Origin: Heterohyrax brucei
Lineage: Eukaryota > Chordata > Mammalia > Hyracoidea > Procaviidae
DNA length: 64,000 bases
NCBI GenBank assembly: GCA_028571685.1
Contig: CM053146.1
Coordinates: 117,465,431 to 117,529,430, forward strand
Direction of reading: 5' to 3'
Shown here: one piece after another, positions 33,890-45,669 of the stretch
Numbering within the stretch: the first letter of the stretch is position 1
Layout of the letters: each line of letters starts with the position of its first letter
Notes under the pieces: generated by a model
Databases searched by the model: none
What the model was told of the DNA's origin: nothing
Seen by the model: only the letters and a program-made list of their open reading frames with translations
Made by a program: the position numbers and the translations under genes

Positions 33890-34238
33890 TAAAGATGGCA
33901 GGAAAAAACCGCTGACGGGTCTTGGAGAAGCGAGCTGCTGTGATGCAAAAACTGCCTGTGGAGGGAAATGCCAACGTGTCCAAGAGCGGAGCACCTACAA
34001 CCCCAGAGAACTGAGTTCTGCCAACACCATATGGGCTTGGAAGAAGTTCCTGAGTTCCAGAAAAACATGCAGCCTGGCCGACACCTTAATTGCAGCCTCA
34101 TAAGACCCTGAGCAGAGGACCCGTCTAAATCATGCTCAGACTCCTGGCCCACAGAAATGGTGAAATAATAAATTTTTGTTTCTTTAAGTTACTAAGTTCA
34201 GGGTAATCTGTTTCACAGCAATTGAAAACTAATACACT
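33890..34238 (+). mobile_element. MLT1-type LTR 3' half
   Basis: ACTGAGTTCTGCCAACACCA, ATGCAGCCTGGCCGACACCT, AGCAGAGGACCCGTCTAAAT and the end TTGAAAACTAATAC are typical of the 3' half of MLT1/MaLR LTRs. The 5' half upstream of about 33,890 is not recognisable. Confidence 0.8.
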
Positions 34239-34383
34239 CTCCTATGCCTGCCTTACCTAGGCAGCGCTTCAGTCTTCAAATTTCCCGCTTGCCATCTGCC
34301 AGCAGTATTTCCACCCCTAACTGCTCTGATCTCAGCTGGCTGTCAAGAGGGAAATTAATTTAATAAACTGATTTACCTCCCCT

Positions 34384-34985
34384 CTTACAATAGTTTCCTA
34401 GGGCTGCTAAACCAAATTACTACCAAGTTGGTGGCTTAAAACAACATTCAGTCTCAGTTCTAGAGGCCAGAAATCCAGAATCCAGGTGTTGACAGAGCCG
34501 CGCTGGCCTGGCCTCTTGCAGCCTCTGTTGGGTCCAAGTATTCCTGAGCTGTGCTGCTCAGGCCTCTGCCTCTGTCTCCACACAGCTGCCTCCTCTATGT
34601 CTCTATGTGTTCCGTTTCCGGCTACCTTTTTCAAACGAGGACATCTGTGTTTGGATTTAGTGACCACCGTAAATCAGGATGATTGAAGCTCATTATATCT
34701 GCAAAGATCCTTTCTCCGATAAGGTTGCATTCACAGGTCCCGGGATATGGTGGTACAGTGGGTGAGTGCTCAGCTGCTAGCCAAAAACGCCAGGTGTTGG
34801 TGCCCACCAGCGACTCCACAGGAGAAGTGACCTGCAGATCTATTCCTGTAAAGATGACAGACAAGGAAACCCTACGCAACAGTTCTCTGTCATACGGGAT
34901 CACTATGATTCAGAATCAACTCAGCAGCACACAGCAACAATAAAAGGGTATGGATATATCCTTCAGGGGTCTTCATTCAACCAGC
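34384..34985 (-). mobile_element. MLT1-type LTR, minus strand, split by an AfroSINE
   Basis: ATAGTTTCCTAGGGCTGCTA, AACAACATTCAGTCTCAGTT and ATCTGCAAAGATCCTTTCTC form the first part. After the SINE at 34,742-34,945, GGTATGGATATATCCTTCAG completes it. Confidence 0.65.
34742..34945 (+). mobile_element. AfroSINE, third form
   Basis: GGTGGTACAGTGGGTGAGTG head, CAGGAGAAGTGACCTGCAGA middle segment, and GATCACTATGATTCAGAATC tail with an AACAATAAAA end. Confidence 0.8.
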
Positions 34986-35159
34986 TAGACACTCCTAAGG
35001 ACTCTGCATTCTTAAGAGAGGGCTTGGGGAGATGCTACATAAATAATTCAACAGAGTGGTTGATTCAAAATGGGGGAAGAGCAAAAAGGTAGAAGGAAGT
35101 TGGTGCCTGAAGATTGTCCCAGTGGGCCTCAGGCCATACCATGGTCTCCATCTAGGAGT

Positions 35160-35372
35160 AGGGTGTCCCTGAGTGGCACAAGTGATTAAGCCTACAACTA
35201 CTAGCTGAAAGGTTAATGGTTCAAACTCACCCTCAGGTGCCTCTGAAAACAGGCTTGGTGATCTGCTTCTAAAAGGTCACAACCTTGAAAACTCTAGAGA
35301 GCAGTTCTACTCTGACATACACGGCGTTACCATGAGTTGAAATCAACTGAATGCCAATTAATAATAACAACA
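35160..35372 (+). mobile_element. AfroSINE, third form
   Basis: GTGTCCCTGAGTGGCACAAG head, AACAGGCTTGGTGATCTGCT middle segment, and GTTACCATGAGTTGAAATCA tail ending in a long RTE-like AATAATAACAACAA end. Confidence 0.83.
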
Positions 35373-35374
35373 AA

Positions 35375-35475
35375 CTTAGCAGTAAGTGCCACTCAGCCTA
35401 GCAATACTGACCAGTGGACCAGGAGTCACAAACTGGCCTCCAATCCCAGCATTGCCACTTACTAGGAAACCTTAC
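35375..35475 (+). mobile_element. Possible MIR 5' fragment
   Basis: CAATCCCAGCATTGCCACTT followed by ACTAG is MIR-like. It stops just before the RTE piece begins. Confidence 0.4.
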
Positions 35476-35519
35476 TGGAGACAGTTTCTGTTTTCTTCTT
35501 TCTAAAATGGATGCTCCTT

Positions 35520-35792
35520 AGAAGTAAGGATGGCAAGGCTGCACCCCGTGTACGTCGGACACGTCAGGAGGAGTCATTCCCCGGAGAAGGACAGCATGCC
35601 TGGTAAAGCACAGGGCCAATGGAAAAGAGGAAGGCCCCATACAAGACGGACTAACACAGTGGCTGCAAAAATAGGCTCAAGCGTAACAACCTTCGTGACG
35701 ATGGCACAGGACTGAGCAGTGTTTCATCCTGCTGTACATAGGGTCTTTGAGTCAGAACCAACTCGACGGCCCCTAACAGCAACAACAAAAAG
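35520..35792 (+). mobile_element. RTE LINE 3' end, third copy
   Basis: Translation of 35,530-35,715 gives YVGHVRRSHSPEKDSMPGKA and GQWKRGRPHTRRTNTVAAKI, the C-terminal region of the RTE protein. A stop follows and then the 3' end CATCCTGCTGTACATAGGGT, CAGAACCAACTCGACGGCCC and AACAGCAACAACAAA. It is strongly 5' truncated. Confidence 0.85.
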
Positions 35793-38700
35793 CTGATGTG
35801 AGTTCTTTCTTGCCTACGTCAGGGTTGTTGTGAGGACCAGGTAAGCCAGTGTGTACGACAGCACGCCACAAGTAAGCAACATTTTCACAAGAATAGATTG
35901 AAGTAATTGTAGATAATTTAAACCCAAAAGATTTCCAAACACGTATTCTGATTCCAGCCCTGCAGTTTCAGTGCTGACCTTGCCGGCGTCTGCTGGCAGG
36001 CTTCCACCTCTTTTGGCACCTCTCGGTTTCAGCTAGAGGCTGACATTCGCTTCTGCTAACTTCCAGGCAACTGACAAAGGCCAGGGAGGGACGGAGACAA
36101 CACTCCTCTCACAACCCAGCAGCCTGATTAACCAAAGCAGAAACGGCCTCCAGCAAGGTCAAACAGATGTCAGGGGAGTCCCCAGACACCAAGCCAAAAT
36201 CAGGCATATCAAATTCCCTAGCCTCCAAAAGAGTTATCATCCCTACTAAGATGCAGCCCTGAGTCCTTCAGACCCAAGCAGCCAAGTCCCTGAGAGTTCT
36301 AGAACACTCCACTGTGCCCAAACCCACCACTTTGCTGTGATGTCCGTGTATCTTAGGGTGAAACGTACATTAGGAGTTTATTGGTCAGCATCATAGTCAT
36401 AGCCAAAAGAACCAGACGTGAGGAAGCACATGAATATCTGGTGAATAACACATGTAGAAAAAGCTCCCAAACGCTTTGTTCCTGGGAACAAATTGCTCTC
36501 TTGCCCCTTCCACTCTAACTCACATTTAAAATTTTCTGAAAACTGCTAGGAAGGTGGATGAAAAGTTTCAATGTTTCCCCACCCGGCTTAATCCATTGCT
36601 GTGCAAGGACTGATAGTGACTGTAAACTGCGTCACCTGCACTGAGCAGGTCCTGGCCTGAATCCGAAGTAGAAGCTGGTAGACATCGCCCCCTGGTGCCA
36701 AGAGGCTGGAAACTCAATCCCTCCAGAGAGGCTCCCCAGTGCACAGAAACCACAGGAAAATACTGGTTAAAACCTGATAGACACAAACAGTTGTTTGGAG
36801 AATAAAACTCTTGGCAGCTTTTAAATCAACTGTTTTCATCATATCTTGACTCTATATTGGGAAATCTCTAAAGATATATTACACAAAAAGAACAGTCATA
36901 CTGAGTCAATACTGCATGAAAAGATGTAGTAGCATAAATTATTCATCTCTTTGCATTTTAAAGAGTATTCTGGATACAGATTTAATAACATTTATGACGG
37001 TGAAAATTAAGGATTTTTTTACTACTCTGTAGAATAGATCTTCTGTGGAACGTTTATGCCATTTTTACAAGTAATTTCTTTGTCTTCCTCTATTGCTCAG
37101 TGGTTACTTTTTTATTCTGATTGTGTCAGCACGACTTTCCCTATCAACTTCCTTCCCCTTCTCATTTGCTGTGGAAATAGTAACTAGGATACCAATCCAG
37201 TTAGAATTGCAAGTAAAATAAGGTAAAACTGGCTTCTAATAAAGATTTCTCCTACAAGGAAAGTGTGTGTGATGGAAGACAAAGCCAGGGTGACATTGCA
37301 CTCAGGTCTGCTCATTTCATCTGGAATTCGTGACTGCTTGACATCTACTAGGCTACTTCAAGGCTATTTTTACCTCTTCGCTATTTTTGTACTGAATAGG
37401 TTCACTTGATACAGTTGTATTTTGACAACATGAATATCGCCATACATTTTAATGTGCTGAAGTTTGAAATGGGATAAAACAGGGTCCCTTGGTCCTGGAA
37501 TAGAATTCCTCACCAAAATCATGCCCCTCTCGTTGCTTATGGTAACTCGACCTAAAACCGGGGCTACACCTAAATGGCCGTTAATAGGAAGAAAAGCAAA
37601 GTGTGGTTCACTTGTACCACAGAATACTACAGAGCTATACATACACTTACAGAAAAATACGTTCCTTGTTATATTGTTAAGCCAGTTAAGAGGGATTGAT
37701 AGAAAAAGATTTTGACCTTTGGTCCCCCAGGAAGACAGTGCTGAGATGCATTTCATAAGACCCCTCAGGGGTCCCAGCAGGATCTGCACCAGGCATCCAT
37801 TGCCCCTAATTTCTGTCCTACTGTCCCTTCTTCTCTCCTCTTGTCTCTGCTCCTACTCTCTGTGATCACTTTCTCAGATCACTGCCCACAAACCTTTGCT
37901 TCTGCGAGAAACCAAATTGAGAGACATTCATCAAATGAAGGCATGATGTTACGGCTTCTGTATCCATACTGTAAACTCAAGAGGAAGACCAAGCAAATTG
38001 CTGAAAAGCCATCCCCCATCCCAGCACCATTAGGTCACTGGACAACCACCTCCCTCTGGCTATCTTCTTGGTATGTGGAAAGACTAAACCCCAAATATTT
38101 AGCTCGCTTTTAGTTGTGTTTTCTGTTACTTTCAGCTAAAAGTACTGTAAATGATGCCTGAAGCCATTCAAAGTCCTTCTGTGGAATATTTTATTTGGAA
38201 CTGAAGGCAAAGTCCTTCCTGTTTGTGTAGAGAAGCCTGGGTTTATGAGCCAGGAGTGGCCGTAGCTCCAGCTTCTGGTGAATGCAGGCCTGGGAGAGTA
38301 GAGACAGTACAGCGAGAAATGAGACAAAGGAGAGAGCATTCCTCCTATGGCTTAACGTTTCTACCAGTGAATTCTTCTTTTTCCCTAAGACAGTGTGGGT
38401 CGATTTTCTACCACTTGCAGACAAGTAGCCTGGCTAATTCAAGTTCTGAGCCCATCCATGGTTGTGTGTTTTAAAACATGTGGATGTATGTTTCTAAAAT
38501 AGAAACAAATCTGAGTGATATGGTTGATATACTGAACCGTTACTAGCAGTTATCTCTGGGGAGTACTAGATTCGATGACGTATTTATCATATTTTACTTT
38601 ATAAACTTTCTGTAACCAGTTTGTGACATATTGTGATTGTGAAAGATCAAATCCACAAAAATAATCAGAACTTTATGTTGGGCTGTCAAGAAAAGTAAAT

Positions 38701-38939
38701 TGGCTGGTACTTCGTTCTCTCCCGCCCAGCCTACACTCTGCTGTGCACCCCAGGCTCACCCTACCTGTACTCTCCACATTCTACACCCACACTTTGGAAA
38801 TAGGGTTACTTCAACACATGTTTCAGCAAAAATACTCAGTCCTTACTAGAAGGAGAACAGATTGAGAATGTTGCTTCCTATTTCAGAAATTCAGTCAAGG
38901 TCACTGTCAGTCCATCTCTACACATTTATTTACACAGTG
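35793..38939. other. About 3.1 kb of unassigned DNA
   Basis: No gene recognised. Possible old L1 scraps occur near 37,560-37,690 (GTGTGGTTCACTTGTACCAC and GAATACTACAGAGCTATACA) and 38,470-38,640, too weak to define. The 139-codon antisense frame at 37,370-37,789 covers the first scrap. Confidence 0.45.
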
Positions 38940-39063
38940 CAGCAGGCAGAATTCTGAGATAGTCCCCCCAGATCCCCACTCCCTGGGTGTACATGCCCTG
39001 TATAAACCACACCCCTTGAGTGTGGGCAGAACCTGTGAACACTATGGGATTTCACCCACATGA

Positions 39064-39228
39064 TTGTTATCATTGTTAGTTGCCGTGGATCTGGCTCACA
39101 GTCACACCCACACCATGTACAACAGGATGAAATGTTTCCTAATCCTGCCCTATCTTCACAAGTACATCCTAGCTAGTCAGTCCCTTGCTGTCACTGTGTA
39201 TTTTGAGTGTCTTCCAGAAATAGAGGGA
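39064..39228 (-). mobile_element. RTE 3' end fragment, minus strand, inside the LTR
   Basis: ATTGTTAGTTGCCGTGGATC, ACAACAGGATGAAATGTTTC and CCTGCCCTATCTTCACAAG match a reversed RTE 3' UTR end as at 62.5 kb. Confidence 0.6.
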
Positions 39229-39445
39229 GCCCATTGGTGTTGTAGTTCAACCCTCGGCTGCTAACTGCAGGGTTAGCAGTCTGAGCCCACCAGCCACTCT
39301 GTAGCAGAAAGATGCGGCCGTCTGTGTCCATAAAGGCTACAGCCTCAGAGCCCCTAAGGGGCAATTCTACTTTTTTTCCTACAGTTACTATGAGTCAGAA
39401 TCAGCTCAACAACAATGGTTTGTTTTGTTGGTTTGTTTTGATGGG
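39229..39445 (+). mobile_element. AfroSINE, long form
   Basis: GGGAGCCCATTGGTGTTGTA head, GCAGAAAGATGCGGCCGTCT and TAAAGGCTACAGCCTC long-form middle, and CTATGAGTCAGAATCAGCTC tail followed by TTTG units. Confidence 0.87.
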
Positions 39446-40865
39446 TCCAGTGCCGTATCAGGCAATATTCTCTTGTGATCTATTAGGTTTTCATTGGCTC
39501 ATTCTCAGTAGTTAGCCAGGCCATTCTTCCTCATCTCTCTTAGACTGGAAGTTTTGCTGAAACCTGTCCATCATGGGTGACCCTGTTTGTATTCGCAGAA
39601 GTGGTGGCATAGCTTCTAGAGTCATGGTGACACAAAAGCCACCACAATCTGACAATCTGACAGACAGAGGACCAGCTTATGCTATATCAGATGTCATCTT
39701 GACAGACTAGAGAGATTCTCCCACTTGTTTTGAAGAAGTAAACTGCCACGTTGTAAGAGGGCCTGTAGAGAGAACCTATGAGAGGCCCCGACGGCAAGAC
39801 CCCTTAGGCACCCTGCAGTAGTTGAGAGTGGCCCCAAGCTGACAGCCAGCAACAAAATGAGGACTCAGTCTTGCAGCTGCCAGGAACTGAATCTCTGGCA
39901 CACCCCCCCCCTTTTTTTTTAAATTGTGAATTATGTGAAAATTTACAAAGCAAATTTGATTCCCACTGGGTACATTGTACACAAAGTGTTTCATGACCTG
40001 GCTTCATTCTGTACAGTGTGTCAGCACTCTCCGCATTTCCACCCTGAGCTCCCTGTTTCCTTTCGTCCTGATTTTCTACACTTCCTGCCTTCTCGTATTT
40101 GCTTTTCCACAAACATTGCTCTTGTCAACTTGTAAAATTGATTGTTCTAGGAAGCATGTTCCTCTCAGGTGTTATTGTTTATGTGCTTGTCTATTGTTTG
40201 GCTGGAAGGTGGTATCCAAGAATGACCTCAGTTCCAAATCAGAAGAGTATCTTAGAGCCATAGTCTTGAAGGTTCCTTCAATCTATGTTAGACCAATAAG
40301 TTTGGTCTTTTTTGTGAATTTGACTATTTGTGCTAAATTTTTCTCCCACTGTCCAGGGCCCTCTGTTACGATCCCACTCAGAACAGTTGATAGTGGTAGG
40401 CAGGCACCATCTAGTTCTGGTTTCAGGGTCATGTAGGCTGCTGTTCACGTGGTCCATTAGTCTTTTGTACTTATTGCTGCCATACTCATTTTTGTACTCA
40501 TTTCTCACTCTCCTTTGCTCTGAACTGGAAGAGAACAATAGTTGCATTTAAGACGGCTGCTCACAAGCTTTCAAGACCCCAGACCCTACTCAGTAAAGTA
40601 GCCTGTAGACTATTGTCTTTATGAAATATGTTGTGCCAGTTGACCTAGAAGAACCTCAAGTACGTGGTCCTTTGCCTTCAAGTCTAGAAATTTCATCCCG
40701 TGAGTTTTTTGGTTGTATCTAAGAGGTTTCCCTGACCCTGCTATTTGTGTGTTTTATTATCTATATTAACACATGAGGAACACAAACAGTCACATATTTA
40801 GGAATATCCACCACCAAACCCATATCAATCCATGGGTGTGCCCCCTTGCAACCTACCATACCTCT

Positions 40866-41036
40866 TGGCATATCTGGTGGTGTAGTGGTTAAATGCTACA
40901 TTTGCTGACCAAAAGTTTGGCGGTTCAAATCTCCCAGGTGTTCCTTGGAAACTCCATGGTGCAGTTCTACTGTCACCTATATGGTCACTAGAAGTTGGAA
41001 TCAACTTGACAACAGTAGGTTTGGTTTTGGGCTCAT
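40866..41036 (+). mobile_element. AfroSINE, short form, inside the L1 3' UTR
   Basis: CATATCTGGTGGTGTAGTGG, GACCAAAAGTTTGGCGG and GGAATCAACTTGACAACAGT, then GGTTTGGTTTTGG. Confidence 0.87.
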
Positions 41037-41227
41037 CTACATGCCCACTCACAAATTACTGCTTGTTAATACTACTGTTGCAGAATTGCCTCTGCTGGTC
41101 ACCACAGTTGCCTTTATTCTTCATTTCCTTTCAGTTTTCTTTCTTGCCTTGGTCACGCTGTGCCGACTTCTCTCATATCGTATTTTGTCTTCCCTTTCAC
41201 CAACATAAACATGTCTATTATGTATTT

Positions 41228-41340
41228 AACCCACTGCCATTGAGTTGATTCCAACTCATAGCAGCTTTATGGGACAGAGTAGAAATGCCCCACATATTTT
41301 CCAGAGAGCGCAGGTGGATTTGAACTACCAACATTTTTGT
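41228..41340 (-). mobile_element. AfroSINE left arm of an inverted pair
   Basis: AACCCACTGCCATTGAGTTG, GGGACAGAGTAGAAATGCCC and GGTGGATTTGAACTACCAAC. It stops within the AACCAAAAGG core where the right arm begins, and is preceded by TATGTATTT (41,219-41,227). Confidence 0.85.
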
Positions 41341-41488
41341 CTGACAAGCTACCACTGCTAACCAAAAGGCCAGCAGTTTGAATCCAGCAAGTACTATTTA
41401 GAAACCATATGGGGCAGTTCTACTCCATCTTGTAGGGTCACTGTGAGTCGGAATCAACTCAACAGCAATGGGTTTGGTTTGGTTTGAC
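41341..41488 (+). mobile_element. AfroSINE right arm of an inverted pair
   Basis: CACTGCTAACCAAAAGGCCA through GGGGCAGTTCTACTCCATC to GTGAGTCGGAATCAACTCAA and GGTTTGGTTTGG, followed by TATGTATTT (41,489-41,497). The head upstream of the core is absent. Confidence 0.87.
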
Positions 41489-41647
41489 TATGTATTTGAT
41501 AATTTTCCTTCTCTCCCCCTCCTATCCGTGGTAACCATCGGCATTTTTCTTTTCATCTTCTTCTGTGTGTAAACTTTTCGTCATTGCTTTATAATAGCGG
41601 TCTCATGTGGTATTTGCCCTTCTGTGATCTACTTATTTTACTCAGCA

Positions 41648-41785
41648 TAACCCACTGCAATCCATTAACCCCATAAGACAGAATAGAATTTCCAATAAGA
41701 TTTCTAAGGAGCACCTGGTGGATTCAAACTGCCGACTTTATGGTTAACAGCCATAGCTCTTAACTACTATATCACCAGTGTTTGT
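41648..41785 (-). mobile_element. AfroSINE, short form, minus strand, inside L1
   Basis: CATAACCCACTGCAATCCAT, CTAAGGAGCACCTGGTGGAT and GCTCTTAACTACTATATCAC. It lies at the ORF2/3' UTR boundary of the L1. Confidence 0.85.
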
Positions 41786-42254
41786 TTACATAGACAGTGT
41801 CCTCCAAATTCACCCATGTTGTGAGATGTTTTACAGATTTCTCATTATTCTTTATCACTACAAAGTGTCCTATTGTGTGTACGTACCACAGTTAATGCAT
41901 TCATCTGTTGATGGGGATTTAGGTTGCTTCCCTCTTTTTGCTATTGTGAATAATGCTGCATTGAACACGGGTGTGCATAAGTCTATTCGTGTCATGGTTT
42001 TTATTTCTTTAGGGTATATGTCTGGGTGTGAAATTGCTGGATTACACAGTATTTCTATTTCTAGTGTTTTAAAGAAGTGCCATGCTGTTTTCCATAGTGG
42101 TTGTACCATTTTACATGCCCACCAACAGTGTCTACGAGTTCTAATCTCCTACAATCTCGCCAACATTTGTCATTTTCTGGTTTTTTGATTTGTGCCAATA
42201 ACATCAAGGTGAAATGGTATCTCATTGTAGTTTTGATTTGCGTCTTTCTAATTG

Positions 42255-42303
42255 CTAATAGTCGGAATCCACTCAGTAGCAACGGGTTTGGTTTGGTTTT
42301 GAT
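42255..42303 (+). mobile_element. AfroSINE 3' tail scrap inside ORF2
   Basis: Only GTCGGAATCCACTCAGTAGC and AACGGGTTTGGTTTGG remain, about 45 bp. Confidence 0.8.
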
Positions 42304-43576
42304 TGTTAATGACTGCAAGCATATCATCATATATTTGTTAGCTGCCTGAATGTCTTCTTTGGTGAAGGGTCCTGTTGATATCCTTTACCTATTGTTAATT
42401 GGGTTGTCTTTTTTTCTGTTAAGGTGTTGAAGTTTTCTATAAATTTTACAGAAATCTTATCTGTGTCTTTATATAAATTTGTCTCTTGCCCACTTAATAA
42501 ACTTTTGACCTTTGTCAAAGAGGAGCTGTCTGTGTGTTAATAGATACACATATGGGTTCTCAGTTCTATTCCACTGGTCTATGTATCTATTTGTACCAGT
42601 ACCATGCTGATTTGACTATCATGGCTGTATAGTAGTTTCTGAGATCAGGTAGTGTAAGGCCTCCTACTTTGTTCTTCTGCTTTAATAATGCTTTACTCAT
42701 TCAGGGTCTCTTTTTCCTTCCATGTAAAGCTACTGACTAGTTTTTACATCTTAGTGAAGAATGCTGATGGAATTTGGATTCAGACTCCATTATATCTGTA
42801 GATCTTCTTGGGAAAATTGACATTTTCACAATGTTAAGTCTTCTGTTCATGAGTATGCTATATTTTTAGATTTACGTAGGTTTCTTTTGGTTTCTTGTAG
42901 TAGTGTTTTGCAGTTTTCTTCATGTAAGTCTTTGACACACTGGGTTAGATTTATTCTCAAGTATTTTATCCTATGAGGGCTAATGTAAATGGTACTGTTT
43001 GCCTAATTTCATTTTCAAATTTCCCTTTGTTGATGTAGAGGAATCCAACTGATTTTTGTATGTTGATCTTGTATTCTGCCACTTTGCTGAATCCTTGTAC
43101 TAGTCCCAGTAACTTTGTTGTGGAATCTTTAGGATTTCCTACATACAGAATTATATTATCTGCAAATAGGGATAATTGACTTCTTCGTTACCCATTTGGA
43201 TGTCCTTTATTTTCCTTTCTTGCTTTATTGTTCTTGCTAGAACTTCCAATACAACGTTGAATACAAGTAATGATAAAGGGCATCCAATCTGGTTCCCATT
43301 TATAAAGGGAATGCTTTCAGACTCTACATTGAGGATAATGTTGGCTTTTCATTTTATAGAAATTTCCTTTTTTATGGTGAGGAATTCTACTTCTATTCCT
43401 ATTTGGCTGAGATTTTTTATTGGGAATGGGTGTTAGACTATATCAATGCCTTTTCTCCATCGACTGAGAAGATTATGGGATTCTTTTCCTTTATTTGTGT
43501 TGTGGGTTATCTAATAGATTTCCTAACGCTGAACTATTCTTGCATGCCTGGAATGAGTCCCAATGGGTTGTGATTT

Positions 43577-43605
43577 TTATTTGTTTGTTTGTTTGTTTTT
43601 TAATG
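43577..43605. repeat. (TTTG)n tract
   Basis: ATTTGTTTGTTTGTTTGTTT within the L1, a short tetranucleotide repeat. Confidence 0.8.
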
Positions 43606-43714
43606 CTATGAAATTCTATCAACTAGGATCTTCTAGAGAATTTTTGTGTCTACATTCATGAGGGAAATTGGTCTGTAGTTTTATTTTTTTAGTAATGTCT
43701 TTTTGCCTGGTTTT

Positions 43715-43880
43715 AGAAACCCTAGTTGCTTAGTGGTTAAGTGCCACAGCTATTAACCAAAATGTCAGCAGTTCAAATCTACCAGGTGATCCTTGGAAAC
43801 TCTATGGGGCATTTCCGCTCTATCCTGTAAGGTCACTATGAGTAGGGATCGACTTGATGTCAATGGTTTTTTTTTTTTGC
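43715..43880 (+). mobile_element. AfroSINE, short form, inside ORF2
   Basis: AGAAACCCTAGTTGCTTAGT, TTAACCAAAATGTCAGCAG and CTATGAGTAGGGATCGACTT, then a T-run. Confidence 0.88.
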
Positions 43881-45406
43881 TTTGCTTTGTTTTGGTTTTG
43901 CTTGGTTTTGGTGTCAGGGTTATGCCGAGTTCAGAGAATGAATTTGGAGAGTTTCTGTTCTATGCTTAGGAAAAGTTTGAGTAAAATTGGTGCCAACTCT
44001 TCTCTGAATGTTTGGTAGAATTCTCCAGAGAAGCCATCTGGGACAGGGCTTCTTTTTCTTGGGAGTCTGTTTTAATACTCCTTCAATTTCTTCTTTACTA
44101 TGGATCTATTCAGATTTTCTCCTTCAGTTTGTGTTAGATTAGGTAGATAGTATTTCTCTAGAAATTTGTCCATTTCCTCTAGGTTTTTGTGTTTTATTAT
44201 GATCTTTATTACGATCTTCTCCTGTTTTTTGTTTTGTTTTGTCACTTTGGACAATGGCTTGTCAATTTTATTGATTCTTTGAAAGAATCAGGTTTTAATG
44301 TTTTTGATTCTTTCTGCTGGTTTTCTGCCGTTTGTTTCATTTACTTCTCCTCTCATTTTTGTTATTTTGTTTCTTCTGGCAACTTTAGGCTTCTTTTGCT
44401 GCTCTCTTTCTGATTGTTTGAGGTTAAGGTTAATCTTTTGATTTTTGTCCCTTCTTTTCTGACATGTGCATTTATTACCATAAATTGACCTCTGAGCACC
44501 ACTTTTGCTGTGTCTCAAAGGTTTGGGTTATGTTGTACTTTCATCTTATTTGATTCTAGGAATTATTTGATTCCATCTTTTATTTCTTCTATTATCCAGT
44601 AATTTTTAAGCCAGGTGTTACTTAGTTTCATGTATTCTATGCCTCCCCAACTCCACTCCTATTGTTACTGGTTTCTTTTAAAGGATTGCAATCAGAAAAG
44701 ATGCTTTCTATTATTTCAGTATTTTTTAATTTTTTGAGGCTTGCTTTATGGCCTAAAATGTGGTCTGTTTTGGAGAATGATCTATCAAAGAAGAATGTGT
44801 ACTTTGCTGCTGTTGGGTGAAATGATCTACATGTGTCTACAAGATCAAGTTGCTAGATTGAGGTATTTAGATGTTCTCTGTCCTTGCTGAGTTTCTTTCT
44901 AGTTGCCTGTCATTAACCAAGAGTGGTATATTAAAGTCTCCTAGTGTCATTGTGAAAGCATCTATTCCACTTTTCACTACTGTTAGATTTTATTTTATGT
45001 ACTTTAAAGCTCTCACTGGGTACACATACATTTACTCTAGTTATATCTTAGAAGTGAGTTGACCCTTTAATCACTATATAATACCATTCCTTATCTTCTA
45101 TGGTAGATTTTGCCTTAACGTCTACTTTATCAGAGATTAATGTTGTCACTCCTTTTGTTTTTTGGCTATTGTTTGCTTTATATATCATTTTCCATCCTTT
45201 AAGTTTTAATTTATTTATATCTTTGAATGGGTTGTATTTTTTAATCTATTCTTCCACTTTCTGTCTCTTTATCAGTGCATTTAGGCCATTTACATTCAGT
45301 ATGGTTATCTATAGATATGAAGTTATTGCTGTCGCTTTGTTAAGCTTTGTAAGTGTGTGAGTGCGTGTGCCTTGCTGGCAGTTTCTTCCACTTAATTTGC
45401 TGTGCT

Positions 45407-45431
45407 AAGTTTTTTTTTTTTTTTTTTTTAA
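45407..45431. repeat. T-run (about 20)
   Basis: Uninterrupted T-run just upstream of ORF2 in L1 orientation. It may mark the 3' end of another minus-strand insertion. Confidence 0.7.
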
Positions 45432-45669
45432 TTATAGCTTGTCTTTGCATTCCCTTCATTGTTGTTCCTCTTGTGTGTACTGAGTATTTATGATTTTCTT
45501 ATTTTATATTTTGATGGGTAGGTTTGTTAACTTTCTATTTGGTTACCCTGAAATTTACCTTTAAGTTCCTAAGCTTAAAGCAATAGCTTATTTCTCAATA
45601 TTGCCTTGATTTCCCATCCATATAGAAGTTCTAAACCCGCATCTTTAATTTCCTTATTTCATTGTTGTT

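Larger units (their letters stand above)
38940..39911 (+). mobile_element. MLT1/MaLR LTR, left part of a nest
   Basis: Begins GCAGGCAGAATTCTGAGATA and ACACCCCTTGAGTGTGGGCA, resumes after insertions with CTTGACAGACTAGAGAGATT, GTAAACTGCCACGTTGTAAG, AAGCTGACAGCCAGCAACAA and AGCTGCCAGGAACTGAATCT. It stops at about 39,902, where the L1 T-run begins. Its 3' end reappears at 46,504-46,717. Confidence 0.78.
41790..45330 (-). pseudogene. L1 ORF2 remnant (endonuclease-reverse transcriptase)
   Basis: ORF2 would nick target DNA and reverse-transcribe L1 RNA. Remnants in order on the minus strand: NVNGLN of the endonuclease (45,279-45,296), a stop at 45,246-45,248, loss of the segment that normally carries the catalytic QET, then GWKMIYKANNSQKTKG. 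A 44,288-44,518 frame matches the linker (ARRNKITKMRGEVNE) and 44,072-44,254 gives NLEEMDKFLEKYYLPNLTQT. The reverse transcriptase box reads LFADN (43,155-43,166 for FADN) where FADD is expected. The C-terminal part is VQPLWKTAWHFFKTLEIEI (41,870-42,109). Two SINE pieces interrupt it. It is not functional. Confidence 0.8.

Noticed and set aside
39975..40436. 153-codon plus-strand open frame
   Set aside because: It is antisense to the L1 3' UTR.
41778..42188. 136-codon plus-strand open frame with hydrophobic segments
   Set aside because: Antisense of the L1 ORF2 C-terminus, where the minus-strand reading matches ORF2.
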